Assembly: GCA_947625595.1 (NCBI GenBank)
Contig: CANQOX010000007.1
Coordinates: 1 to 37,710, forward strand
From: an uncultured Clostridia bacterium
GTDB lineage: Bacteria; Bacillota; Clostridia; Christensenellales; Borkfalkiaceae
Reading direction: 5' to 3'
DNA length: 37,710 nt
Of this stretch, positions 18,688 through 27,027 are shown in pieces. The stretch's first letter is position 1; every line of letters begins with the position of its first letter. Under the pieces are notes generated by a model, which saw nothing but the letters and a program-made list of their open reading frames with translations, had not been told where the DNA came from and made no database searches. Position numbers and translations under genes: made by a program.

Positions 18688-19479
18688 ATGAGAATCGGTA
18701 TCTACTTTAATGCGAATCAGGTAGAGCTCTCTTCTGCGGAGTCTTTCCGAAGCGAGCTCATCGGCCGCGGTGCAGATGCCGTGATTTTTATGCAGGAAGA
18801 GGAGATCGCGGGCGTCGACAGGCTCGTCGTGCTCGGCGGAGACGGGACAGTCCTCCGTGCCGCGCGCCGTGCGGCGGAGGTTGGGATCCCGCTCGTCGGC
18901 GTCAACTACGGTCACATCGGCTTTCTGACCGAGTTCGGACGGGAGGAAAGGGAGGCGGCGCTCGATTTTGTCCTCTCCGACAGCTGTGAGCGCATGGATC
19001 GCGCCATGCTCGAGGTCGAGCTGAACGGCAGGACAACCGTCTGCCTCAACGAATGTTCCATGCTTCGCGCCGTTGCGCCCGAGGACGACAACAAAGTCAT
19101 CAGGATCGGCGTCTCGATCGACGGGAGCGACGCGGGCGAGATCACAGCCGACGGCATCATCGTGGCAACGCCCACGGGTTCGACCGCTTACTCTCTCTCC
19201 GCAGGGGGGAGCATCCTGTCGCCCGAGTGCGAGGCATTCATTCTCACGCCGATCTGCGCTTTTTCGATGAAGAGCCGTCCCATCGTCTATGCTTCCTCCG
19301 CGACCCTTTCCTTTACGGTCGGCGAGGGACACTGTCTCCTGCTCTATGGCGACGGAAAGTTTCTCGGCTGCGTCGAGGACGAGGTCCGCGTGCGGAGATC
19401 GGAGCGCAAAGCGTCCTTTCTGACGAGGGACAAGAGAGGGTATCTCCTCCGAATTACGGAGAAAATAAATAAAATCTGA
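18688..19479 (+). CDS. nadK: NAD(+)/NADH kinase
   Basis: LVVLGGDGTVLRAARRAAEVGIPLVGVNYGHIGFLTEF; ADGIIVATPTGSTAYSLSAGGSIL. Confidence 0.94.
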   Translation: MRIGIYFNANQVELSSAESFRSELIGRGADAVIFMQEEEIAGVDRLVVLGGDGTVLRAARRAAEVGIPLVGVNYGHIGFLTEFGREEREAALDFVLSDSCERMDRAMLEVELNGRTTVCLNECSMLRAVAPEDDNKVIRIGVSIDGSDAGEITADGIIVATPTGSTAYSLSAGGSILSPECEAFILTPICAFSMKSRPIVYASSATLSFTVGEGHCLLLYGDGKFLGCVEDEVRVRRSERKASFLTRDKRGYLLRITEKINKI

Positions 19480-19496
19480 TAGGGTAGGATAAAAAA

Positions 19497-19952
19497 ATGT
19501 TAAGAAACGCAAGACATGCAAAAATTCTCGAGATCATCGACCAGATGGAGATCGAGACGCAGGAAGAACTCTGTGAACAGCTCGCCGCACACAATTTTTC
19601 CGTGACGCAGGCGACCGTATCGCGCGACATCAAAGAGCTTCATCTCTTCAAAGTCAAAGGCATCAACAAGCGCTTCCGCTATGCTTCGATGACCGAGCAG
19701 GAGAGCGGACTTTCGGACAGAATGCGTTCCCTTTTCCAGACCTGCGTCGTCGCCATTCGCCCCGTGGGCAATCTCATCGTCATCAAGACTCTCAACGGCA
19801 ACGGCTCGAACGCGGGCGTCGTCATCGACCGTCTCGAGTACAGAGAGGTCGTCGGCTGCATTTCGGGAGACGATACCGTGTTCGTCGTCTGTGAAAACAA
19901 CGATGAGACCAAGGTCGTCACCGAACGCCTCAACGCCATCATCAAAGGCTGA
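19497..19952 (+). CDS. argR: arginine repressor
   Basis: RHAKILEIIDQMEIETQEELCEQLAAHNFSVTQATVSRDIKELHLFKV; C-terminal GDDTVFVVCENNDE. Confidence 0.94.
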   Translation: MLRNARHAKILEIIDQMEIETQEELCEQLAAHNFSVTQATVSRDIKELHLFKVKGINKRFRYASMTEQESGLSDRMRSLFQTCVVAIRPVGNLIVIKTLNGNGSNAGVVIDRLEYREVVGCISGDDTVFVVCENNDETKVVTERLNAIIKG

Positions 19953-19955
19953 TCC

Positions 19956-21647
19956 ATGCTGAAAAGTCTCACCATCCGCAATGTCGCGCTCATTGAGAGG
20001 GCCGATTTGGAGTTCTCCGAGGGGCTGAACGTTCTTTCGGGGGAAACGGGCGCGGGAAAATCGGTGATTTTAGAGTGCATCGATTTTGTTCTCGGCGCAA
20101 AGGCCGACAAGGGCATGGTGCGCTACGGCGAGCGGGAATGTCTCGTCAGCGCCGAATTTTCCTTTCAGGATCCCGCCGTCGCGGCGATCTTGAATGAGCT
20201 CGACATTGAAGCGGAGGATTCCGTCGTCATCACGCGGAAACTCACCGCCGAGGGAAAGGGGACCTTAAAACTGAACGGCTGTCCCGTCACGGCGGCCATG
20301 CTCAGGCGCATTACCTCGCTCCTCGTGGACGTCCACGGGCAGAGCGAGCATTTCTATTTATTGAAGGAAGCAAACCAGCTCCGACTTCTCGACTCAGTCG
20401 CAGGGGAGCCTGCGGCGGCCGCGAAGGAGACTGTCCGCGCCCGTCTTTCGGAGAGAAAGGCCATTCTCGAGGACCTGAAACGCCTCGGCGGGGACGAAGG
20501 GGAGCGGAGCAGGCGGCTCGACGTGCTTCGGTTTCAGATCGACGAACTCGAGCGGACCGAACTCAAGGAGGGGGAAGAGGAGGCTCTTCTTGCCGCGCGG
20601 GAGAAATTCCGCAACGCCGAGAAGATCAAGGACGGCCTGTCCGAATCGAGGGAGTTCCTTCTCTCTGACGGCGGCTGTACCGATTCGGTCCGCGGGGCCG
20701 CCCGCGCTCTTCGCTCCGTCGCAAAGTATGCCGAGAGTTACGCCGCCCTTGCCGAACGGCTCGACAGTGCGGCCGCGGAACTCGAGGACATCGGCGGGGA
20801 GGTCGAGGGGGAGCTCGACGCGCTCGACGTGGACGAAAGGGAGGCCGAGCGGGTCGAGAATCGGCTCGACGAACTCAAGATCGTCAAGAAAAAGTACGGC
20901 GGCAGCATTTCTTCGGCCCTCGACTATCTTGAAAGGGCGAGGGAGGAGGTTTCCCTCCTCGAAAACAGCGCGGAGCGGTACGAAGAATTGACAGAGGAGC
21001 TCGGCAAGGTCGAGGACAAGCTCTTCGCCGCGTGCATGAAGCTCACCGAAGCGAGAAAGACCGCGGCCGCCGCTTTTTGCGGCAATGTCACGCGCGAACT
21101 CTCCGAACTCAACATCGCCTCGGCAAATTTTACCATAGAATTTTCCGATTATACCCGCGAGGACGTCGGGAAGGCGACCTCGGAGGGGCTGGGCGGCGCC
21201 ACATTCCTCTTCTCGGCCAACAAGGGCGAGCCCTTGAAGGAACTCGGCAAGATCATCAGCGGCGGCGAAATGTCCCGCTTCATGCTCGCGATCAAGGCGC
21301 AGATGTCCGCGGTCGGCGGGATCGGGACGTACATTTTTGACGAAATTGACGCGGGGATCGGCGGAAAGACGGCCAAGGCGGTCGGCGAAAAGTTCTGCAG
21401 GATCGCCAAAAATACGCAGATCATCGCCGTGTCCCACCTTGCCCGCATCGCGGCCTTTGCCGACAGGAATTTTCTCATCGAGAAGTCGGAGCAGGAGGGC
21501 AGGACGCTCACGCACATCACCCTTCTCTCGGGCGAAGCGAGGACGGGGGAGATCGCCCGCCTCATCGGCGGCGATACGGGAGAGGTCGCGCTCCGCCATG
21601 CGGAAGAACTCATGAGGGAGGCCGAAGGTTACAAAAAATCCCTCTGA
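19956..21647 (+). CDS. recN: DNA repair protein RecN
   Basis: MLKSLTIRNVALIERADLEFSEGLNVLSGETGAGKSVIL; ISGGEMSRFMLAIKAQM; IFDEIDAGIGGKTA. Confidence 0.95.
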   Translation: MLKSLTIRNVALIERADLEFSEGLNVLSGETGAGKSVILECIDFVLGAKADKGMVRYGERECLVSAEFSFQDPAVAAILNELDIEAEDSVVITRKLTAEGKGTLKLNGCPVTAAMLRRITSLLVDVHGQSEHFYLLKEANQLRLLDSVAGEPAAAAKETVRARLSERKAILEDLKRLGGDEGERSRRLDVLRFQIDELERTELKEGEEEALLAAREKFRNAEKIKDGLSESREFLLSDGGCTDSVRGAARALRSVAKYAESYAALAERLDSAAAELEDIGGEVEGELDALDVDEREAERVENRLDELKIVKKKYGGSISSALDYLERAREEVSLLENSAERYEELTEELGKVEDKLFAACMKLTEARKTAAAAFCGNVTRELSELNIASANFTIEFSDYTREDVGKATSEGLGGATFLFSANKGEPLKELGKIISGGEMSRFMLAIKAQMSAVGGIGTYIFDEIDAGIGGKTAKAVGEKFCRIAKNTQIIAVSHLARIAAFADRNFLIEKSEQEGRTLTHITLLSGEARTGEIARLIGGDTGEVALRHAEELMREAEGYKKSL

Positions 21648-21662
21648 TGGGAAGATTCTGAC

Positions 21663-21692
21663 CGAATAGAACACATCAGCTTACGCAAAATA
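21663..21692 (+). promoter_or_regulatory. candidate forespore (sigma-G/F-like) promoter of spoIVB
   Basis: CGAATA-N17-CAAAATA, close to TGAATA-N17-CATAATA. Confidence 0.35.
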
Positions 21693-21712
21693 ATCTCCAA
21701 ACGGAGGTTTTC

Positions 21713-22723
21713 ATGCGCAAGCTGAAATTTTTTTTCGCGGCTTTTGCGCTCTTTGCCGCCCTTATGCTCTTCGGCGGGACGGCATACAGGGCAAATGCCG
21801 CTTCTGATGAATATTATCTCGGCGGGATGACGGCGGGATTTTCCCTTTCTGCGGGAGGAACGGAGGTCATCGGCTTGAGCGAAGTCTGCGCGGAGGACGG
21901 AATCCACCGTCCCGCAGACGAGGTCGGTATCCAAATCGGGGATCTCATCTGCGCCGCCGACGGCATCCAGATCAGGACGATCGACGATCTCAACCGCGCC
22001 CTCGAGAACTGCGACGGCAAGGAGATCAGGTTCACGATCAAGCGGGACGGCGAGAGAGCGGACGTCAAGATTTTACCCGTCAAGGACAAGAAGAACGGAA
22101 AATACAAGATCGGCGTGCTCATTCGCGACACGCTCACGGGGATCGGAACGGTGACTTACATCAAGAAGGACACGCTCGAATTCGGCTCTTTGGGCCACGC
22201 CGTGTGCGACGAGAACAATCAATCCCTCGAGATCTCCGACCCCAAGGTCTATCTCTGTAGCGTCATCGGCGTCAACAAGGGAAAGCGCGGCAAGGCGGGG
22301 GAACTGCGGGGGCTCTTTCTGAACGACAAGAAGATCGCAAGCGCCGAGCAGGTCAAGAAGACTGGCCTTTACGGAAAATTTGACAGGGAGTACGACTTTT
22401 CTCACAGCGAGACGATCGGCATCGCGCCCTTGAGCGAGGCGACGATCGGAAAGGCAGTCATCTACTCCACGATCGACGGCGTCTGCCCCCAAAAGTACGA
22501 GATCTGCATCGCAAAAGTGGACGAAAACAACAGGGAAAACAAAAATTTCGTCATCAAAGTGACAGATGAAAAGCTGATTTCGGAGACGGGCGGCATCGTG
22601 CAGGGCATGAGCGGAAGTCCCATCGTGCAGAATGGAAAGCTCATCGGCGCAGTCACGCACGTCTTTCTCAACGACCCGACGCGCGGATACGGCATCGGAA
22701 TCGAGAAGATGATAGAAAATTGA
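21713..22723 (+). CDS. spoIVB: SpoIVB serine peptidase (S55), PDZ-containing
   Basis: PDZ region VGIQIGDLICAADGIQIRTIDDLNRALENC; peptidase region GIGTVTYI...LEFGSLGHAVCD; TGGIVQGMSGSPIVQNGKLIGAVTHVFLNDPTRGYGIGIEKMIEN. Confidence 0.93.
   Translation: MRKLKFFFAAFALFAALMLFGGTAYRANAASDEYYLGGMTAGFSLSAGGTEVIGLSEVCAEDGIHRPADEVGIQIGDLICAADGIQIRTIDDLNRALENCDGKEIRFTIKRDGERADVKILPVKDKKNGKYKIGVLIRDTLTGIGTVTYIKKDTLEFGSLGHAVCDENNQSLEISDPKVYLCSVIGVNKGKRGKAGELRGLFLNDKKIASAEQVKKTGLYGKFDREYDFSHSETIGIAPLSEATIGKAVIYSTIDGVCPQKYEICIAKVDENNRENKNFVIKVTDEKLISETGGIVQGMSGSPIVQNGKLIGAVTHVFLNDPTRGYGIGIEKMIEN
22658..22711 (+). repeat. direct repeat, left copy (3' end of spoIVB)
   Basis: 54 bp, 51/54 identical by hand alignment to 24261-24314. 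Confidence 0.92.
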
Positions 22724-22743
22724 AAATCCCAATAATTGCAAAG

Positions 22744-22771
22744 AGATCCTCCGACGAGGATCTTTTCTTTT
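22744..22771 (+). terminator. Rho-independent terminator after spoIVB
   Basis: AGATCCTC-CGAC-GAGGATCT TTTCTTTT. Confidence 0.85.
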
Positions 22772-22816
22772 AAGGGAGAATATGCTAAAAAATATGACTA
22801 ATATTTTCGCAATTTC

Positions 22817-22845
22817 TTGACAAATTATCAATTATCTGCTAAAAT
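22817..22845 (+). promoter_or_regulatory. sigma-A-type promoter of hipBA
   Basis: TTGACA-N17-TAAAAT; inverted repeat AAAATAT-GACTA-ATATTTT (22789-22807) just upstream could be a HipB site. Confidence 0.65.
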
Positions 22846-22854
22846 ATAAGCGGT

Positions 22855-23142
22855 ATGAAAAGTTTTGATATTGGTGACTTTGTCCCGACGCTCACGGAAA
22901 AAGCGACGATCGACAATCTCACGGAACGATTCAAGAACAGGCGGAAGGAGCGGAAACTTTCGCAAAAAGCACTTGCGCAAAGCTCGGGCGTATCCTATGC
23001 CTCGATCCGAAGATTCGAGCGGACGGGGGAGATCTCGCTTCGTTCCCTCGTCAAGCTCGCGAATGCCATCGGCTGCCTTTCCGACTTTGAAGAACTCTTC
23101 AGGCACGAGATCATTTTAAGCGTGAAGGAGTACAAGAAATGA
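22855..23142 (+). CDS. hipB: XRE-family HTH protein, HipB-like antitoxin
   Basis: RFKNRRKERKLSQKALAQSSGVSYASIRRFERTGEISLRSLVKLANAIGCL; ATGA overlap with the HipA-like gene. Confidence 0.8.
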   Translation: MKSFDIGDFVPTLTEKATIDNLTERFKNRRKERKLSQKALAQSSGVSYASIRRFERTGEISLRSLVKLANAIGCLSDFEELFRHEIILSVKEYKK

Positions 23143-24242
23143 TCGGCGAAGTGAAAAAATCAACGGTAAAATACAACAGGCGCCTTGTGGGCTATCTTGC
23201 GGTCGTGGACGAGGGAATTGCCTTTCAATACGATCCCGAATGGCTGAAGGACGGCTTTTCCATCTCTCCGTTCTCTCTGCCGCTCAAGGGAGACGTCTTT
23301 ATCGACCGCAAGGACAACTTTGGGGGACTTTTTGGCGTCTTTCATGATTCACTTCCCGACGGTTGGGGGGAATTACTTGTAAGCCGCATGTGCGCAAAGA
23401 AGGGCGTCAACTATGAAAAGTTGAATCCGCTCACCAAACTTTCTCTCATTGGCGGAAACGGTCTCGGCGGACTCAACTATGAGCCGACGCAAGCAGTTGA
23501 AACAGTTGATTCTCGCTTCGATCTGGAAGAGCTTGCGGAGGAGGCGAACGCCGTTTTGAATGATACGGAAAAGCCCGTTGGGGATCTGGACGGGCTATAT
23601 CTTGCGGGCGGCTCAAGCGGCGGCGCACGACCGAAGGCGCACCTTAAGATCGACGGGGAGGAGTGGATCGTCAAATTCCCGTGCAGGATCGACCCGCCCG
23701 ATGTCGGACTTCGGGAATACGAGGCGAATACGGCGGCGAAAGAGTGCGGGCTTGACGTCAATGAATTCAAGCTGTTCCCGTCAAAGAAGTGTAGCGGCTA
23801 CTTCGGCGCGAAACGGTTCGACCGCAAAGAGGGGGGGAGAGTTCACGTCGTTTCGCTCTCTTCTCTCCTCGAGACGACGCACAGGATCCCTAATCTCGAC
23901 TATGTTCACCTTTTTCAAGTTATTGAGAACATCTGCGCGGACAAGAGGGACCGTTATGAGGCATTCGCTCGCATGGCTTTCAACGTTCTCTACGGTAATA
24001 AAGACGACCACGGGAAAAACATCTCCTTCCTCTATGATGAAACGCTCGGCGGCTATCGCCTTTCTCCCGCTTATGACATCACGAGAACTCCCGATAAACC
24101 CGAGCACGAAATGACTGTTTTGGGCAAGACAAACCCCACAGAGACAGATCTACTTGATTTGGCGGCATATGTCGGTCTCGCAAAGGGGAAAATGATGGGT
24201 ATTTTAGAAAATATCAGAGAGAATATCCACAAAAGAATTTAG
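23139..24242 (+). CDS. hipA: HipA-family serine/threonine kinase toxin
   Basis: FGVFHDSLPDGWG, LAGGSSGGARPKAHLKIDGEEWIVKFP, NVLYGNKDDHGKNISFLYDE, LSPAYDI, HipA signature blocks. Confidence 0.9.
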   Translation: MIGEVKKSTVKYNRRLVGYLAVVDEGIAFQYDPEWLKDGFSISPFSLPLKGDVFIDRKDNFGGLFGVFHDSLPDGWGELLVSRMCAKKGVNYEKLNPLTKLSLIGGNGLGGLNYEPTQAVETVDSRFDLEELAEEANAVLNDTEKPVGDLDGLYLAGGSSGGARPKAHLKIDGEEWIVKFPCRIDPPDVGLREYEANTAAKECGLDVNEFKLFPSKKCSGYFGAKRFDRKEGGRVHVVSLSSLLETTHRIPNLDYVHLFQVIENICADKRDRYEAFARMAFNVLYGNKDDHGKNISFLYDETLGGYRLSPAYDITRTPDKPEHEMTVLGKTNPTETDLLDLAAYVGLAKGKMMGILENIRENIHKRI

Positions 24243-24260
24243 AACATATTGATATTTTCC

Positions 24261-24314
24261 CACGTCTTTCGCAACGACCCGACGCGCGGATACGGCATCG
24301 GAATTGAGAATATG
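24261..24314 (+). repeat. direct repeat, right copy: orphan spoIVB 3'-end remnant downstream of hipA
   Basis: CACGTCTTTCGCAACGACCCGACGCGCGGATACGGCATCGGAATTGAGAATATG encodes HVFRNDPTRGYGIGIENM. Confidence 0.92.
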
Positions 24315-24363
24315 CTGACAGAGTAAACTGAATCATCGCGAAGAACGGTTCATATCATAGAAT

Positions 24364-24960
24364 ATGGACCGATTTTTTTTGCGGAACTTTATTGGGAGCG
24401 TCTTTTCGCGGAAAAAGACCCTGATCTTTCTTGCGCTCCTCGTTCTTGTCTTCCTGATCCTCGGGGCGTGCTTTGTCACATCGCCCGCGGTCTACGACTA
24501 TCATCTCTCCATCTGCGACGGCTTTCTGACCGACATCTGCTTTTCCGATACGAATGTCTTTGTCATCTTTCTCCAACGCGCGGGGGGATGCGCGCTTCTG
24601 CTTCTGCTCATCCTGATCGGAAGTATTCACCCGATCGCGCTCCTTCTGCCGATCGCCGTTCTCATCTACCGCGCCTTCACCTGCGGCGGCTGTCTGTACG
24701 TTTTTTTCGACTATTACGGCTTTACGGGCGGGATGATCGTCTGCGTGCTCTACCTACCCATTCACCTCTGTCTCGACGCTGTCCTCGTCTTTGCGGCGAC
24801 GACGGCCTTTGCGCGGGCCTTCTCCTTTCGCTTCTGCGCCAACGACTTTCTCGATCTTTTGCGCGACGCGCTGATTTTGCTGTTGCTTGTCGTCGCCGTC
24901 TGTCTCGTCGAGATGATCCTTCTCCTCGCGCTCTTCCACCCCATAGGTAAAATTTTGTAA
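24364..24960 (+). CDS. SpoIIM-like polytopic membrane protein
   Basis: About 200 aa polytopic protein in a sporulation neighbourhood; SpoIIM call rests on size, topology and context. Confidence 0.5.
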   Translation: MDRFFLRNFIGSVFSRKKTLIFLALLVLVFLILGACFVTSPAVYDYHLSICDGFLTDICFSDTNVFVIFLQRAGGCALLLLLILIGSIHPIALLLPIAVLIYRAFTCGGCLYVFFDYYGFTGGMIVCVLYLPIHLCLDAVLVFAATTAFARAFSFRFCANDFLDLLRDALILLLLVVAVCLVEMILLLALFHPIGKIL

Positions 24961-24973
24961 GAGTATTTTTCGC

Positions 24974-26140
24974 ATGCCTTCACAAACTGGGGGTATGAAG
25001 AAAATGGTTTGCGGCGCCGCGCTTCTTGCGGCGGGGATCTTTATGATGGGAAACGGCGTCACCGCGCGTGCGCTTGAGACGGAGCCCGACTGCAAGTCGG
25101 CCTACTCCTGCGACTATGGTACGGGGACGGTCATCTATGCAAAGGAGGAGACCAAGCGTCTCCCGATCGCGAGCATGTGCAAGATCATGACACTGCTCCT
25201 GTCGTTTGAGGCGGCCGACCGTGGCGAACTCGACTACGGCGAGACGGTCACGGTCAGTGAAAATGCCGCGAGCATGGGGGGATCGCAGGTCTTTCTCGCC
25301 GCAGGGCTCTCCTATACGGTCGAATCGCTCCTGAAATCGATCGCCGTCTGCTCTGCGAACGATTCCTGCGTCGCCATCGCCGAGCGCATCGCGGGGAGCG
25401 AGACGGCCTTCATCGACAAGATGAACGCACGCGCCAAGGAACTCGGCGCGGAAAATACGCTCTTTGCGAACTGCACGGGCCTTCCGAAGGAGCCGCAGTA
25501 CTCCTGCGCCAAGGACGTCTCCGCCATGCTGTGCGAGCTTCTGAAGCACGAAAAGTACTTTGACTACACGAAGATCTGGACGGAGGACTTCGAGCACCCC
25601 GACGGGAGAAAGATCCTGATGACGAATACGAACAAGCTCGTCCGCTTCTACAACGGCTGTGACGCGGGAAAGACAGGATTTACCAACGAGGCGGGCTCCT
25701 GCCTCGCCGCCACGGCCAAGCGGGGGGACATGCGCATCGTCAGCGTCGTCATCGGCGCAGAAAACTCCAAGAAGCGAAACGCGATCGTCTCTTCGCTCTT
25801 CGACGAGGCCTTCAACGGGTATGAGAACCGTATCGTCCTGAAGGCAGGGGAGGAAATTGAAGCAAGAGCGGCCGTTGCGGGGAGCAAAGTCAGGGAAATG
25901 AGGCTCTGCGCCGAAAAGACGCTCTCTGTTTTCGGCAAGAAAGGGGAGAGCGGCGACTGCTCGGTCGAGTATAAAGTAGAGGGATTGAGGGCGCCCGTCG
26001 GCAAAGGGGACGCCGCAGGGGAGGCCGTCCTCTTCTCAAACGGGATCGAAGTGGGGCGGACAAAGCTCGTTGCCATGGAGGATGCGCCCGCTTTCACATG
26101 GTGGGACGCCTTCCGAGAGACGGCGAAAAACTGGAATTGA
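24974..26140 (+). CDS. D-alanyl-D-alanine carboxypeptidase (DacF-like)
   Basis: LPIASMCKIMTLLL (SxxK), SANDSC (SxN), CDAGKTGFTNEAGSCL (KTG). Start could be 24995. Confidence 0.9.
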   Translation: MPSQTGGMKKMVCGAALLAAGIFMMGNGVTARALETEPDCKSAYSCDYGTGTVIYAKEETKRLPIASMCKIMTLLLSFEAADRGELDYGETVTVSENAASMGGSQVFLAAGLSYTVESLLKSIAVCSANDSCVAIAERIAGSETAFIDKMNARAKELGAENTLFANCTGLPKEPQYSCAKDVSAMLCELLKHEKYFDYTKIWTEDFEHPDGRKILMTNTNKLVRFYNGCDAGKTGFTNEAGSCLAATAKRGDMRIVSVVIGAENSKKRNAIVSSLFDEAFNGYENRIVLKAGEEIEARAAVAGSKVREMRLCAEKTLSVFGKKGESGDCSVEYKVEGLRAPVGKGDAAGEAVLFSNGIEVGRTKLVAMEDAPAFTWWDAFRETAKNWN

Positions 26141-26143
26141 CAG

Positions 26144-26171
26144 TTTTGCATAGTACTATGTCAGACATAAT
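26144..26171 (+). repeat. dispersed palindromic repeat, copy 5 (TTTTGCATAGTACTATGTCAGACATAAT)
   Basis: Begins 3 nt after the carboxypeptidase stop; 3' half forms the left arm of a terminator. Confidence 0.93.
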
Positions 26172-26206
26172 GGTGAGAAATCACCGTTATGTCTTTTTCA
26201 TTTTTT
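26163..26206 (+). terminator. Rho-independent terminator partly built from repeat copy 5
   Basis: AGACATAATGGTGA-GAAA-TCACCGTTATGTCT then TTTTCATTTTTTG; 13/14 paired plus a G-U. Confidence 0.85.
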
Positions 26207-26258
26207 GATCTTCTCTCAAAAAATGACTTTTTCGATCGTTCAGGCCGCCTCTTTTTTC

Positions 26259-26287
26259 TTGCTTTTTCGCGCAAAAATTGATATAAT
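26259..26287 (+). promoter_or_regulatory. putative sigma-A promoter
   Basis: TTGCTT-N17-TATAAT upstream of the site-2 protease gene. Confidence 0.6.
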
Positions 26288-26295
26288 AAATCTGT

Positions 26296-27027
26296 ATGAG
26301 ATTCAATGTAGATAGGGTAATTGAGCTTCTCGCAAGTTTTCTCGCGGTCGTCGTTGTGCTGACGTGCCACGAGTTTGCGCATGCGTTTGTTGCCTATCGC
26401 TGTGGGGATCCGACGGCCAAACTTTCGGGCCGCATGACACTCAACCCCCTCAAACATTTCGATCTCATCGGGCTCATCTGCTTTACTTTGGTCGGGTTCG
26501 GCTGGGCCAAGCCAGTCCCCATCGACCCCGCCAACTTCAAAAAGTACCGCTTGGGACTTGGCCTCACGGCGGCAGCGGGGGTGATCATGAACTATCTCAT
26601 GGCCTTCCTGCTCTATCCGCTCTTCCTTGTCGTGCTCAATTTCATGCCTGCGATCCCGTTTCTGACGAGCTTTCTCACCTATCTTCTCTATCTGCTCTAT
26701 GCGTACAGTCTGAGCTTCTGCGTCTTCAATCTCCTGCCGCTCTACCCCCTCGACGGGTTCCGCATCGTCGACGCCATCGACAAGCGGCGGGGGCCGATCT
26801 ATCGCTTTTTGAGCAAATACGGGTATTACATTCTGCTCTTTCTGATCGTGGAGAGCTTTCTTTGCAGGATCATCGGGTCCTACATTCCCTTCATGAATTA
26901 CATGAACATCTTGGGCTGGGTGATGGAGTTTGCCGAGAAGATCTTCGGCTTTCCCATCCGCGCCGCATGGGAACCCGCATTCGGCGTGCCGTTCGGGCAG
27001 ATCTGGAGGAGCCTTCTGACATGGTAG
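26296..27027 (+). CDS. site-2 protease family protein (M50)
   Basis: LTCHEFAHAFVAYRCGDPTAKLSGRMTLNPLKHFD; GFGWAKPVPIDPANFKKYR; LLPLYPLDGFRIVDA. Confidence 0.92.
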   Translation: MRFNVDRVIELLASFLAVVVVLTCHEFAHAFVAYRCGDPTAKLSGRMTLNPLKHFDLIGLICFTLVGFGWAKPVPIDPANFKKYRLGLGLTAAAGVIMNYLMAFLLYPLFLVVLNFMPAIPFLTSFLTYLLYLLYAYSLSFCVFNLLPLYPLDGFRIVDAIDKRRGPIYRFLSKYGYYILLFLIVESFLCRIIGSYIPFMNYMNILGWVMEFAEKIFGFPIRAAWEPAFGVPFGQIWRSLLTW

